Part shown: positions 1 to 6,182 of the stretch, piece after piece
How positions within the stretch are numbered: position 1 is the stretch's first letter
Layout of the letters: each line of letters begins with the position of its first letter
From: Comamonadaceae bacterium
GTDB lineage: Bacteria; Pseudomonadota; Gammaproteobacteria; Burkholderiales; Burkholderiaceae_C
Direction of reading: 5' to 3'
Length of the DNA: 8,094 bases
Assembly (NCBI GenBank): GCA_021286965.1
Contig: JAJTBK010000163.1
Span: 1 to 8,094, forward strand
Program-made: the position numbers and the translations under genes
The notes under the pieces: model-generated
What the model was told of the DNA's origin: nothing
The model's input: the letters and a program-made list of their open reading frames with translations, nothing else
The model's database searches: none

Positions 1-361
1 CGACGTCGGGGCAAAAATACGCGATGTGGCCGGCGGTGTGGCCGGGCACGTCCAGCACCTGCCAGGCCAGGTCCAGGGCGTGGCAGGGTTGGCCGGCCGT
101 CAGGGGGGTGTAGGGGCCAGGAATGGTCTCCTGCGCCGGGCCAAAAACCGGGGCGCCGGTGGCGGCGCGCAGTTGCGCCACGCCACCGACATGGTCACCG
201 TGGTGGTGCGTGACTAGAATCGCCTGCAGCTGCAGGCCGTGCTGCTGCAGCGCCTGCAGCACCGGCGCAGCCGCCCCCGGATCGACGACCAGGGCGCGTT
301 GCGCGTCGTGCAGCATCCAGATGTAGTTGTCGGTAAAGGCAGGCAGCGGCAGCAAATTCAT
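1..361 (-). CDS. gloB: Hydroxyacylglutathione hydrolase (glyoxalase II), N-terminal 120 residues; C-terminus beyond the left edge
   Basis: The enzyme hydrolyses S-D-lactoylglutathione to D-lactate and glutathione, the second step of cytoplasmic methylglyoxal detoxification. The frame read from the ATG at 361 is open to the window edge and begins [17 protein letters not shown], the standard GloB start. It has the metallo-beta-lactamase metal motif THHHGDHVGG (residues 51-60; ligands H52, H54, D56, H57) and a further metal-binding histidine in PGHTAGH (H108). The family is about 250-260 residues long, so roughly half is present, and the substrate-binding C-terminal helical domain is missing only because of the cut. 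The gene is divergent from the yafS-like gene, and the two start codons overlap in CATG at 359-362. No Shine-Dalgarno sequence is visible, and a perfect TATAAT sits 10 bp upstream of the start. The start is supported by family N-terminal conservation. Confidence 0.95.
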   Translation of the reverse strand, partial: MNLLPLPAFTDNYIWMLHDAQRALVVDPGAAAPVLQALQQHGLQLQAILVTHHHGDHVGGVAQLRAATGAPVFGPAQETIPGPYTPLTAGQPCHALDLAWQVLDVPGHTAGHIAYFCPDV

Positions 362-1151
362 GAGCGACGAAATTATAGGTTTGCACCATTGGTTCGCATC
401 CGCCCCCGGGCGCTACCTGCTCGATTGGGAGCAGGCGCGCCTGGATGCGGCCGTGGCCGATATGTTCGGCTACCAGGCACTGCAAATCGGCCTGCCGTGG
501 CTCGACGGCCTGCGCTGCAACCGGATGCCGCAGCGCTGGCTGGTGCTTGACGAGAGCTACCTTGGCCTGGACGTGGCCGCGCCCGCGCTCTGGGCGCAGG
601 CCCAGGCGCTGCCGTTTGCCGACAACAGCCTGGATTTGGTGCTGCTGCCGCACAGCCTGGAGCACAGCCACGACCCACACGCCGCGCTGCGCGAGGTGGC
701 GCGTGTGTTGGTGCCCGAGGGGCGGGTGGTGGTCTGTGGCATCAACCCCGCCAGTCTTTGGGGGCTGCGCCAGTTGCGTGCGCACTGGGGGCGGCGCTGG
801 GGTTGGCGCTTGTACCTGCCGGACGAAGGCCAGTTCATCGCCCCCTGGCGCCTGCGCGACTGGCTGCGCCTGCTCGACTTCGAGGTCGAGGACGCGCAAT
901 TTGGCTGCTGGCGTCCGGCGGTGCGTTCGGCAGGCTGGTTGCAGCATTGGAGCTGGCTGGATGCGGCGGGTGCGCGCTGGTGGCCGATACTCGGGGCCGC
1001 GTATTTCATGGTTGCCGTCAAGCGCGTGCACGGAATGCGGCTGCTCGAGCCCGCCTGGCGCCAGCACCGGCGGCGCCTGGCGGCTACTGCTGCCCTGGCG
1101 CGCCGGGGCAAGGCACCGCTGGCGGGCCAGCGTTTTCATCACAAGGATTGA
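360..1151 (+). CDS. yafS: YafS-like putative SAM-dependent methyltransferase
   Basis: A 263-residue protein of the class I methyltransferase fold whose substrate is unknown. The recognisable core is [20 protein letters not shown] (residues 83-102), matching the post-I/motif IV region of Methyltransf_11-type enzymes, followed by the [15 protein letters not shown] strand-helix segment (111-125). The SAM-binding glycine loop (motif I) is degenerate: the expected place, around LQIGLP (41-46), lacks GxGxG, so SAM use is family inference. The name rests on position: E. coli also has a yafS methyltransferase gene between gloB and rnhA, divergent from gloB. The start is the ATG at 360. An in-frame TTG at 327 would add 11 residues but reads back into gloB. 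The upstream ribosome binding site is weak. rnhA follows 2 bp after the stop, so the two are probably co-transcribed. Confidence 0.85.
   Translation: MSDEIIGLHHWFASAPGRYLLDWEQARLDAAVADMFGYQALQIGLPWLDGLRCNRMPQRWLVLDESYLGLDVAAPALWAQAQALPFADNSLDLVLLPHSLEHSHDPHAALREVARVLVPEGRVVVCGINPASLWGLRQLRAHWGRRWGWRLYLPDEGQFIAPWRLRDWLRLLDFEVEDAQFGCWRPAVRSAGWLQHWSWLDAAGARWWPILGAAYFMVAVKRVHGMRLLEPAWRQHRRRLAATAALARRGKAPLAGQRFHHKD
372..377 (-). promoter_or_regulatory. Candidate -10 element (TATAAT) for gloB, inside yafS
   Basis: The minus strand reads a perfect TATAAT here, in an AT-rich patch of otherwise GC-rich DNA that also encodes yafS residues 5-6. No convincing -35 hexamer lies 16-18 bp upstream, and there is no extended TGn. 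If it is used, transcription would start near 365 and leave a leader of only about 4 nt before the gloB ATG, so the mRNA would be essentially leaderless. This is inferred from sequence only. Confidence 0.45.
1143..1147 (+). promoter_or_regulatory. Ribosome binding site (AAGGA) that fixes the rnhA TTG start
   Basis: AAGGA lies within the last codons of yafS, 6 nt before the TTG at 1154. That spacing favours 1154 over the in-frame TTG at 1148, which overlaps the yafS TGA. The protein read from 1154 also begins at the position usual for RNase HI. Confidence 0.7.
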
Positions 1152-1153
1152 GT

Positions 1154-1600
1154 TTGAACGAAGTTGAGATTTACACCGACGGCGCCTGCAAAGGCAACCC
1201 GGGACCCGGTGGCTGGGGCGTGCTGCTGCGCGCCGGCAGCGTTGAAAAAGAGCTGTGGGGCGGGGCCCTGGACACGACCAACAACCGCATGGAGATGCAG
1301 GCCGTGATCGAGGCCCTCTCGGCCTTGAAGCGCCCCTGCGCCGTCACGCTGTACCTGGACAGCCAATACGTGCGCAAGGGCATCACCGAATGGATCCATG
1401 GCTGGAAAGCCAAGGGCTGGCGCACGGCGAGCAAGGAGCCGGTGAAGAACGTCGAGCTTTGGCAGCAGCTCGATCACCTCGTCAGCCAGGCGGGGCACCG
1501 CATCGAATGGCGCTGGGTCAAGGGCCATGCCGGCAACCCGGGCAATGAGCGCGCCGACCAGCTTGCCAACCGGGGCGTGGAGCAGGCGCTGGGGCGCTGA
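1154..1600 (+). CDS. rnhA: Ribonuclease HI
   Basis: A cytoplasmic endonuclease that cuts the RNA strand of RNA-DNA hybrids, acting on R-loops and replication primers. At 148 residues it is close to the 155 of E. coli RNase HI. The catalytic carboxylates are in place: D9 (in [14 protein letters not shown]), E47 (NNRMEM), D69 (LYLDSQY) and D135 (NERAD), with the flexible-loop histidine H125 ([11 protein letters not shown]). The tryptophan-rich basic handle ([12 protein letters not shown], 80-91) is present. There is no ATG at the right place; initiation at TTG is supported by AAGGA 6 nt upstream. The gene sits directly behind the yafS-like gene. In E. coli and many beta- and gammaproteobacteria dnaQ neighbours rnhA, but here the next gene is a convergent thioredoxin-like gene 7 bp away. 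Confidence 0.96.
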   Translation: MNEVEIYTDGACKGNPGPGGWGVLLRAGSVEKELWGGALDTTNNRMEMQAVIEALSALKRPCAVTLYLDSQYVRKGITEWIHGWKAKGWRTASKEPVKNVELWQQLDHLVSQAGHRIEWRWVKGHAGNPGNERADQLANRGVEQALGR

Positions 1601-1607
1601 CGCAGTG

Positions 1608-1925
1608 CTACGCCCGTAGTGCCTGCTGCAATGCCGCCAGGTCTTGCGGGCGCACTACGCGGGCCACCTCCTGGCCGGCGCGCAGCACGATCAAGGTCGG
1701 CCAGAGCTTGACGCCAAAGCTGCGCCCCAGGCGCTGTCCCTTGCCGTCTTCGATCTTGATGTGCGCCACTTCCGGGTGCGGCGCCAGGGCGGCTGCAATC
1801 AGCGGCTGTGCACTTTGGCAATGGGGGCACCAGGGGGCGCCGAATTCGAGCAAGCTGGTGCCGGGCAGGGTGTCGATGGCCTCGCGCGTCGGGGCCTGGG
1901 GCAGGTGCTGGGCTTGGTAAGGCAT
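1608..1925 (-). CDS. Thioredoxin-fold protein with a CPHC active site
   Basis: A 105-residue single-domain thioredoxin-family protein, probably a cytoplasmic thiol-disulfide oxidoreductase, since it has no signal peptide or membrane segment. The active site is APWCPHC (C33 and C36) after the LLEFGA strand. The cis-proline loop is KLWPTL (P76), followed by the LIVLRAGQEVARVV beta-hairpin. CPHC differs from the classical CGPC; a histidine at that position is seen in DsbA- and glutaredoxin-like proteins and usually raises the redox potential, though the effect here is unknown. It is the last gene of the apparent moaA-mobA-GNAT operon, starting 7 bp after the GNAT stop, and it converges on rnhA. 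The physiological partner cannot be deduced. Confidence 0.85.
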   Translation of the reverse strand: MPYQAQHLPQAPTREAIDTLPGTSLLEFGAPWCPHCQSAQPLIAAALAPHPEVAHIKIEDGKGQRLGRSFGVKLWPTLIVLRAGQEVARVVRPQDLAALQQALRA

Positions 1926-1932
1926 GGCAAAT

Positions 1933-2463
1933 CTACGTCCGTGGATGCAGGGGGCGGTTCATGTGCAGGGCATCGTACGCCTGCCCGGCGACGATGAGTG
2001 CGCGCGGCTGCAGCCCCCAGGCGACGAAGCCCAGGCTTTCGTACAGGCGCACCACGTGGGTGTTGCTGGCGGTCACAGTCAGGGTCAGCTGCTCCAGGCC
2101 CGGTACCCGCGCCGCCACCATCAGCACATGCTGCAGCAAGCTGCGGCCCAGCCCCTGGCGCTGGGCGCCGGGGGCTACACACATGCCGACCAGTTGCGCG
2201 CTGTGGCGTTGCTGCAGGGGGTGTGCACGCTCGCAGCCGAGGCAACCGACGAGGGTGTGGCGGGCATCGAAGGCGCCCAGAAAAAACGTGCCCGACAGCG
2301 GTGGCCCGAAGCGCTGGGCGTAGGCCAGCGCCGGCTGCAGGCGGGCGCTGGCGTAGTCGGCGACGAAGGCTTCGGGGGCGCAGCGCAGGGCTTCGTCGCG
2401 CAGGCGCTTGTAGGCCGGTGCGTCGGCTGCGCCCAGGGGGCGAATGCGTGCCGTCGTGCTCAT
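1933..2463 (-). CDS. GNAT-family N-acetyltransferase
   Basis: A 176-residue single-domain GCN5-related N-acetyltransferase, predicted to move an acetyl group from acetyl-CoA to an unidentified amine. It starts [20 protein letters not shown], typical of beta1-alpha1. The acetyl-CoA pyrophosphate loop follows strand 4: MCVAPGAQRQGLGRSLL, with QRQGLG at 101-106. The C-terminal motif VTASNTHVVRLYESLGFV (130-147) is the usual N-x(4)-A/V-x-x-L-Y-x-x-x-GF signature. The ATG at 2463 overlaps the mobA stop in ATGA, and an in-frame extension upstream to 2652 only reads antisense to mobA codons, so the start is secure. The overlap implies translational coupling to mobA, but no known Moco step needs a GNAT enzyme, so a substrate cannot be named. 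Confidence 0.9.
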   Translation of the reverse strand: MSTTARIRPLGAADAPAYKRLRDEALRCAPEAFVADYASARLQPALAYAQRFGPPLSGTFFLGAFDARHTLVGCLGCERAHPLQQRHSAQLVGMCVAPGAQRQGLGRSLLQHVLMVAARVPGLEQLTLTVTASNTHVVRLYESLGFVAWGLQPRALIVAGQAYDALHMNRPLHPRT

Positions 2464-3107
2464 GGCAATGGCTGCTGCAGCGCCTGCAGCTCGGCCAGGG
2501 TATTGGCGTTGGCAAAGGCGTGTGGTGCGTCGCCGGGCTGGTCGAATGGTGCCAGGGCGCAACCGGCCTGCGCCGCCCAGGCGCCAATCTGGCGCCCGCC
2601 GGCGTCGGTGTAGCGCTGCAGGCTGGGCAGCAGACTGCGTTGCAATAGGCAAAACACCGGCTGGCGGCGCAATGGGCTGGGCGCCGTGGTTTGTCCTGGG
2701 TTGTGTTCAGGGGCGCAGGCCATGGCCAAGGGGGCTTGCGCGCTCCGGGCGGCAGCGAGCAGGCGCTGTGCCAGGTCGAGGGGAAAAAGCGGGCTGTCGC
2801 AGGGCACGGTCAGCAGCCAGGGCGTGTGGCAGTGCGCCAGCCCGGTGAGAAAGCCTGCCAGGGGGCCGGCGTAGCCCTCCAGGGAGTCGGTCAGCACGGG
2901 GGCGGCGTAGGGCGCGGCCAGGGCCTGGTACTGCTCCAGGTGGCGGTTGGCGCTGATCAGCAGCGGCCCGACCTGCGGCGCCAGGCGCACCAGCGCGTGC
3001 TGCGCCAGCGGCTGGCCGTGCAGCAGCTGCAGGCCCTTGTCCACCCCCCCCATGCGGCTGCCCTGGCCGCCAGCGAGCAGCAGGCCGGTGATGTCGTGCT
3101 GCTTCAT
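2460..3107 (-). CDS. mobA: Molybdenum cofactor guanylyltransferase
   Basis: It transfers GMP from GTP to molybdenum-molybdopterin, giving the bis-MGD cofactor used by DMSO-reductase-family enzymes such as nitrate reductases and formate dehydrogenases. The 215-residue protein opens with the GTP-binding signature [18 protein letters not shown] (residues 9-26), has the YAGPLAG guanine-binding segment (79-85), and has the metal-binding aspartate in VPCDSPLFP (D104). It is slightly longer than the E. coli protein (194 residues), with the extra length in the second half. The start ATG (3107-3105) overlaps the moaA TGA in ATGA, and its own TGA overlaps the next ATG the same way, so it is translationally coupled on both sides. 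The pairing with moaA confirms a role in Moco biosynthesis. Confidence 0.95.
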   Translation of the reverse strand: MKQHDITGLLLAGGQGSRMGGVDKGLQLLHGQPLAQHALVRLAPQVGPLLISANRHLEQYQALAAPYAAPVLTDSLEGYAGPLAGFLTGLAHCHTPWLLTVPCDSPLFPLDLAQRLLAAARSAQAPLAMACAPEHNPGQTTAPSPLRRQPVFCLLQRSLLPSLQRYTDAGGRQIGAWAAQAGCALAPFDQPGDAPHAFANANTLAELQALQQPLP

Positions 3108-4246
3108 CCGCCGATGTAGCTCATCTCGATGCGCCGTGCCTGGCCGCCGCTGGTGTCGGCCGGCAGGCTAGCGCGCAGCTCCGAGTAGCGGTCGCTGCGG
3201 CCTTGCCAGATGTGGGCGATGGCGGCGCTCAGCTGCGCGTCGCTGGCGGTGCTGCGCAACAGGCTGCGCAGGTCCCAGCCCTGGTTGGCGAACAGGCACA
3301 GGTAGAGCCGGCCTTCCATCGACAAGCGGGCGCGGTTGCAGGCGCCGCAAAAGGCTTCGGTCACGCTGCTGATGACGCCGATTTCGCCCAGTGCCGGGTC
3401 GTGTCGGCCCTGGGCGTCGGCCCAGCCCCAGCGCTTGGCGGTTTCGCCGGCCGCTTGTGGTGCCAGCGGCACCAGTGGGAGTTCGGCTTGCAGGCGGGCG
3501 ATGACCTCGGCCGAGGGGACGACCTGATCCATGCGCCAGCCGTTGGTGGCGCCGACGTCCATGTATTCGATGAAACGCAGCGTGATGCCGCTGCCGCGAA
3601 AATGCCGTGCCATGCGCACGATCTCGTGGTCGTTCGTGCCGCGCTTGACGACCATGTTGACCTTGATGCGCTGCAGACCCGCCGCCTGGGCGGCGTCGAT
3701 GCCGGCGAGCACCTCGGCAAGCGGAAAGTCAACGTCGTTCATGCGCCGGAAGATGGCGTCGTCGAGGCTGTCGAGGCTGACGGTGATGCGCTGCAAACCT
3801 GCCGCCTTGAGTGCCGGCGCCTTGCGCGCGAGCAGGGCGCCGTTGGTGGTCAGTGTCAGGTCGGGGGCGCTGCCGTCCAGGGTCTGCAGCCCGGCCAGCT
3901 GCGCCACCAGGTTTTCCAGCCCTTTGCGCAGCAGCGGCTCACCGCCGGTGAGGCGAATTTTGTACACGCCATGTTGCAAAAACAGCTGCGCCAGGCGCGT
4001 GATTTCTTCAAAACTGAGCAGCGCGCTGTGTGGCAGGTAGCGGTACTGGGCGTCAAATACCTCTTTGGGCATACAGTAGCTGCAGCGAAAGTTGCAGCGA
4101 TCCGTGACGCTGATGCGCAGGTCGCGCAAAGGGCGTTGCAACCGATCCGTCAGCAGGCCGGAGGCCGGCGCCAGTGCACCCTGGGGCAGGGGGGGCACCA
4201 GCGCCAGGGCGCGCTGGTCCACGAGGGGAATGACACGTTCAGCCAT
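3104..4246 (-). CDS. moaA: GTP 3',8-cyclase, radical SAM enzyme of Moco biosynthesis
   Basis: It catalyses the first committed step of molybdopterin synthesis, cyclising GTP to 3',8-cyclo-7,8-dihydro-GTP, which MoaC then converts. The 380-residue protein has the N-terminal radical-SAM cluster in [13 protein letters not shown] (C51, C55, C58), the SAM-contacting [10 protein letters not shown] motif, and the C-terminal substrate-binding cluster [18 protein letters not shown] (C300, C303, C317). It ends in the di-glycine YIGG, a conserved and functionally required MoaA tail. A variable extension of about 30 residues before [17 protein letters not shown] makes it longer than the 329-residue E. 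coli protein. The start is taken at 4246; an in-frame ATG at 4282 would add 12 unconserved-looking residues. The start codon lies inside a perfect 16-bp palindrome, with an FNR-type box about 60 bp upstream. It is the first gene of the operon. Confidence 0.96.
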   Translation of the reverse strand: MAERVIPLVDQRALALVPPLPQGALAPASGLLTDRLQRPLRDLRISVTDRCNFRCSYCMPKEVFDAQYRYLPHSALLSFEEITRLAQLFLQHGVYKIRLTGGEPLLRKGLENLVAQLAGLQTLDGSAPDLTLTTNGALLARKAPALKAAGLQRITVSLDSLDDAIFRRMNDVDFPLAEVLAGIDAAQAAGLQRIKVNMVVKRGTNDHEIVRMARHFRGSGITLRFIEYMDVGATNGWRMDQVVPSAEVIARLQAELPLVPLAPQAAGETAKRWGWADAQGRHDPALGEIGVISSVTEAFCGACNRARLSMEGRLYLCLFANQGWDLRSLLRSTASDAQLSAAIAHIWQGRSDRYSELRASLPADTSGGQARRIEMSYIGG

Positions 4247-4253
4247 GGCTGAA
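4238..4253. repeat. Perfect 16-bp palindrome across the moaA start codon
   Basis: TTCAGCCATGGCTGAA is exactly self-complementary and centred on the moaA ATG (minus strand 4246-4244). It may be a repressor operator or a chance result of the MAE codons. Because it has no loop it cannot form a normal RNA hairpin. Confidence 0.4.
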
Positions 4254-4299
4254 ATTGTGCCCCATGGTCTGGACCGGGGCATGGATGCTTTGCGTGCGG

Positions 4300-4313
4300 T
4301 TGATATTGGTCAA
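4300..4313. promoter_or_regulatory. FNR/ANR-type box in the moaA / PilJ-paralogue-1 spacer
   Basis: TTGAT-ATTG-GTCAA matches the FNR/ANR consensus TTGAT-N4-ATCAA at nine of ten conserved positions. It lies in the 157-bp divergent region (4247-4403), centred about 60 bp before the moaA ATG and 97 bp before the ATG of paralogue 1. Promoter elements nearby are poor: CACAAT on the minus strand at 4259-4254 for moaA, and TCATAT (4341-4346) or CATAAT (4356-4361) on the plus strand. None has a good -35 hexamer, as expected for activator-dependent promoters. With the minus-strand CACAAT, the box would sit near -60, a class I position. Direction of control is not settled. Confidence 0.6.
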
Positions 4314-4403
4314 GGCTTGGCGTGGGTTGGGCGCTGGTTGTCATATTGTGGTCGCCATAATTTGTACTGCCCGCGCCCTTGCGCGCCTACTCCTCTGATC
4401 GCC

Positions 4404-5234
4404 ATGGCATCTTCTGCTTTGCTCCCTCTGTCTTCTTCGTCTGCCAGCCGCCGCCAGGCACTGCGTGCCGCTGCGGCCCTGGGCTTGATGGCGGTGCTGC
4501 CGCTGTCGGCGCAGGCGCGGCTGGCGCTGGCCTCGGCCATCAACCGCACGGCGCGCAACCGCGCGCTGTCGCAGCGCATTGCCAAGGCCTACGCCCAGCT
4601 GCTGCTGGGCGTTTTTCCTGAGCGTGCGCGCGAAGTCCTCAACACCGCGCGCCAGCTGGTGCGTGCCGGCTTTGACGAAATGGCGCAGCAGGAATGGCCG
4701 GCCGACGTGGCCAAACTGCTGGCCGATCTGCGCACCCAGTCCGACCGGCTCGATGCCCTCATCCTGCAGGCACCGACGAAAGACAGCGTGGTGCAGGTCG
4801 CAGTGCAGGCCGACCGGATGCTCGACGCCGCCAACACCGCCACCCTGGCCTTGGAAAAAATGGCCCAGGCTGACACGGCCAAGCTGGTGAACATTGCTGG
4901 ACGGGAGCGGATGCTGTCGCAGCGCATGGCCAAGAACTACAACCTGCAGGCCATTCACCCGGACAGCAAGGCGGTGCGGGAGATCCTGGCGTCGGATGCG
5001 CTCGAATTCAAGCGCGGCCTCGATGAGCTGGGGAAGGCGCCGATCTCCACGCCAGCGATTCGTACCCAACTGGAGCTGGCCCAGGGGCAGTGGGTGTTTT
5101 TTGACGCGGCCCTGCAGCGCCACGCCGATGCGCGCGGCCTGGAGGCCGTGGCCACGACCAGTGAGCGCCTGCTGGAAGTCACCAACCGCCTGACCGACCT
5201 GTATGAGTTGGCACTGAAAGAGGTTTTGGGGTAA
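4404..5234 (+). CDS. Exported PilJ/NarX-type P-box protein, paralogue 1
   Basis: A 276-residue protein resembling the PilJ domain (type IV pili methyl-accepting chemotaxis transducer N-terminal), also found at the periplasmic end of NarX-type nitrate/nitrite sensors. The N-terminus looks like a twin-arginine signal: SRRQAL (R16, R17), a hydrophobic stretch to about residue 34, and AQA|RLA cleavage after A38. The mature part is alpha-helical with two P-box copies: INRTARNRALSQRIAK (46-61) and VNIAGRERMLSQRMAK (162-177). No second transmembrane helix, HAMP, kinase or methyl-accepting region follows, so it should be soluble in the periplasm. Ligand binding is inferred from the family; the ligand could be nitrate, nitrite or something else. 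The ATG at 4404 is chosen because it gives a clean signal peptide; no good ribosome binding site is seen. The frame is open upstream, with another ATG at 4245. moaA is divergent from it. Confidence 0.85.
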   Translation: MASSALLPLSSSSASRRQALRAAAALGLMAVLPLSAQARLALASAINRTARNRALSQRIAKAYAQLLLGVFPERAREVLNTARQLVRAGFDEMAQQEWPADVAKLLADLRTQSDRLDALILQAPTKDSVVQVAVQADRMLDAANTATLALEKMAQADTAKLVNIAGRERMLSQRMAKNYNLQAIHPDSKAVREILASDALEFKRGLDELGKAPISTPAIRTQLELAQGQWVFFDAALQRHADARGLEAVATTSERLLEVTNRLTDLYELALKEVLG

Positions 5235-5255
5235 CAGAGCAACGATTTCCTTGTG

Positions 5256-5278
5256 CAAAAAGGGTTATTTCCTTTTTG
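5256..5278 (+). terminator. Weak terminator-like hairpin after paralogue 1
   Basis: CAAAAAGG and CCTTTTTG form a perfect 8-bp stem around a 7-nt loop (GTTATTT), starting 22 bp after the stop; G-U pairs could extend it outward. The T run is part of the stem rather than following it, and the stem has few GC pairs, so termination would be weak. It may instead be part of the regulatory region of paralogue 2. Confidence 0.35.
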
Positions 5279-5295
5279 TGTCACTTAAATGACAC
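5278..5295. promoter_or_regulatory. Operator-like dyad upstream of paralogue 2 (CRP/FNR-family geometry)
   Basis: GTGTCA-CTTAAA-TGACAC is an inverted repeat with perfect 6-bp arms. The core TGTCA-N6-TGACA has the same spacing as CRP sites (TGTGA-N6-TCACA), and its half-site matches that described for CooA (TGTCA-N6-CGACA). It is centred about 46 bp before the start point predicted from the TATAAT at 5321, near an activating position. The actual regulator is unknown. Confidence 0.45.
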
Positions 5296-5320
5296 GATAA
5301 TCAGGGTTTGTACCATTGTG

Positions 5321-5326
5321 TATAAT
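5321..5326 (+). promoter_or_regulatory. Candidate -10 element (TATAAT) for paralogue 2
   Basis: A perfect TATAAT lies 14 bp before the ATG at 5341, without a recognisable -35 hexamer. Transcription would start near 5333, giving a leader of about 8 nt with no Shine-Dalgarno sequence. A second candidate, GATAAT at 5296-5301, would give a leader of about 33 nt, also without a ribosome binding site. Confidence 0.45.
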
Positions 5327-5340
5327 GATTGGTTATTGTA

Positions 5341-6174
5341 ATGAAATCGTTTGATTCCTTGTTCCCCCTTCGCCAGGCGCAACCTGGTCGCCGTCAGGTC
5401 TTGCGCGCGGGTGCGGCACTGACCCTGCTCGCGGCCCTGCCCCTGGCAGCACAGGCGCGCCTGGCGATTGCCACCGCCATCAACCGCACGGCGCGCAACC
5501 GTGCGCTGTCGCAGCGCATCGCCAAGGCTTACGCCCAGCTGCAACTGGGCATCCTGCCCGATCGTGCCCGCGAGGTGCTCACCACCGCCCGCCAGCTGGT
5601 GAGCAGCGGTTTCAAGGAAATGGGGCAGCACGAGTGGCCGGCCGACATTGGCAAGCTGTTGGCGCAGTTGCACGCCGAGGCCGACAAGCTCGACAGCCTG
5701 GTCACCCAGGCGCCGACCAAGGACAGCGTGCTGCAGGTTTCGGCCCAGGCCGACCGGATGCTCGACGCTGCCAACACCGCCACCCTGGCGCTGGAGAAGC
5801 TGGCCCAGGCCGGCACGGCCAAGCTGGTGAACGAGGCTGGCCACCAGCGCTGGCTGTCGCAGCGCCTGGCCAAGAACTACAACCTGCGGGCCATCAGTCC
5901 CGAGGACAAGGCGCTGCGCGAACAGCTGCAGGCCGATGCGCAGGCGTTTCGCCATGGCATGGACATGCTCGCCAAGGCGCCGATCTCCACCCCCGCCATC
6001 CGCGTCCAGCTGGAACTGGCGCAGGGCCAGTGGATGTTTTTTGATGCCGCCCTGCAGCGACCGGCCGATACGCGCGGCCTCGAAGCCGTGGCCACGACCA
6101 GCGAGCGCTTGATCGAGGTGACGAACCAGCTCACCGATCTGTACGAGGGCGCCCTCAAGGAAGTGTTGGGTTAG
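5341..6174 (+). CDS. Exported PilJ/NarX-type P-box protein, paralogue 2
   Basis: A 277-residue close paralogue of the preceding gene. The signal is again Tat-like: GRRQVLRAGAAL (R17, R18), a hydrophobic core, and AQA|RLA cleavage after A39. The P-boxes are INRTARNRALSQRIAK (47-62) and VNEAGHQRWLSQRLAK (163-178). The first is identical to paralogue 1 over these 16 residues; the second differs in the middle (HQRW for RERM). The conserved tail includes QLELAQGQW and FFDAALQR, and the protein ends in KEVLG like copy 1. It has no membrane anchor or output domain, so it is predicted to be free in the periplasm. The start is the ATG at 5341; a TTG at 5329 would add only four residues. It has its own dyad and TATAAT, so it is probably transcribed separately from copy 1. 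The function is a ligand-binding or adaptor role by family inference only. Confidence 0.86.
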   Translation: MKSFDSLFPLRQAQPGRRQVLRAGAALTLLAALPLAAQARLAIATAINRTARNRALSQRIAKAYAQLQLGILPDRAREVLTTARQLVSSGFKEMGQHEWPADIGKLLAQLHAEADKLDSLVTQAPTKDSVLQVSAQADRMLDAANTATLALEKLAQAGTAKLVNEAGHQRWLSQRLAKNYNLRAISPEDKALREQLQADAQAFRHGMDMLAKAPISTPAIRVQLELAQGQWMFFDAALQRPADTRGLEAVATTSERLIEVTNQLTDLYEGALKEVLG

Positions 6175-6182
6175 GCGCATTT

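Noticed and set aside
241..260. An identical 20-mer occurs at 241-260 and 2471-2490.
   Set aside because: In both places it is minus-strand coding sequence for the same Leu-Gln-Ala-Leu-Gln-Gln run with biased CTG/CAG codons, so it is codon-use convergence rather than a dispersed repeat.
195..1142. A 315-residue open frame on the minus strand opposite yafS.
   Set aside because: It is a GC-rich shadow of yafS and gloB: low-complexity Arg/Ala/Gln-rich product, no motifs, and complete overlap with a well-supported gene.
1605..1622. Hairpin around CTAC...GTAG between rnhA and the thioredoxin-like gene as a terminator.
   Set aside because: The stem has only four Watson-Crick pairs plus wobbles, no T run follows, and it overlaps the coding end of the thioredoxin-like gene.
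3203..4252. A 349-residue plus-strand open frame opposite moaA.
   Set aside because: It is antisense to an unambiguous MoaA with both iron-sulfur cluster motifs; the product has no recognisable domain.
4245..4403. An upstream in-frame ATG at 4245 could extend paralogue 1 by 53 residues.
   Set aside because: The extension reads antisense into the moaA start, has no ribosome binding site, and would bury the Tat-like signal peptide inside the protein. The ATG arises from the palindrome at the moaA start.
4341..5258. Long minus-strand open frames opposite paralogues 1 and 2 (4341-5258 and 5281-6180).
   Set aside because: They mirror each other only because the sense genes are duplicates; the products are His/Gln/Arg/Gly-rich with no motifs.
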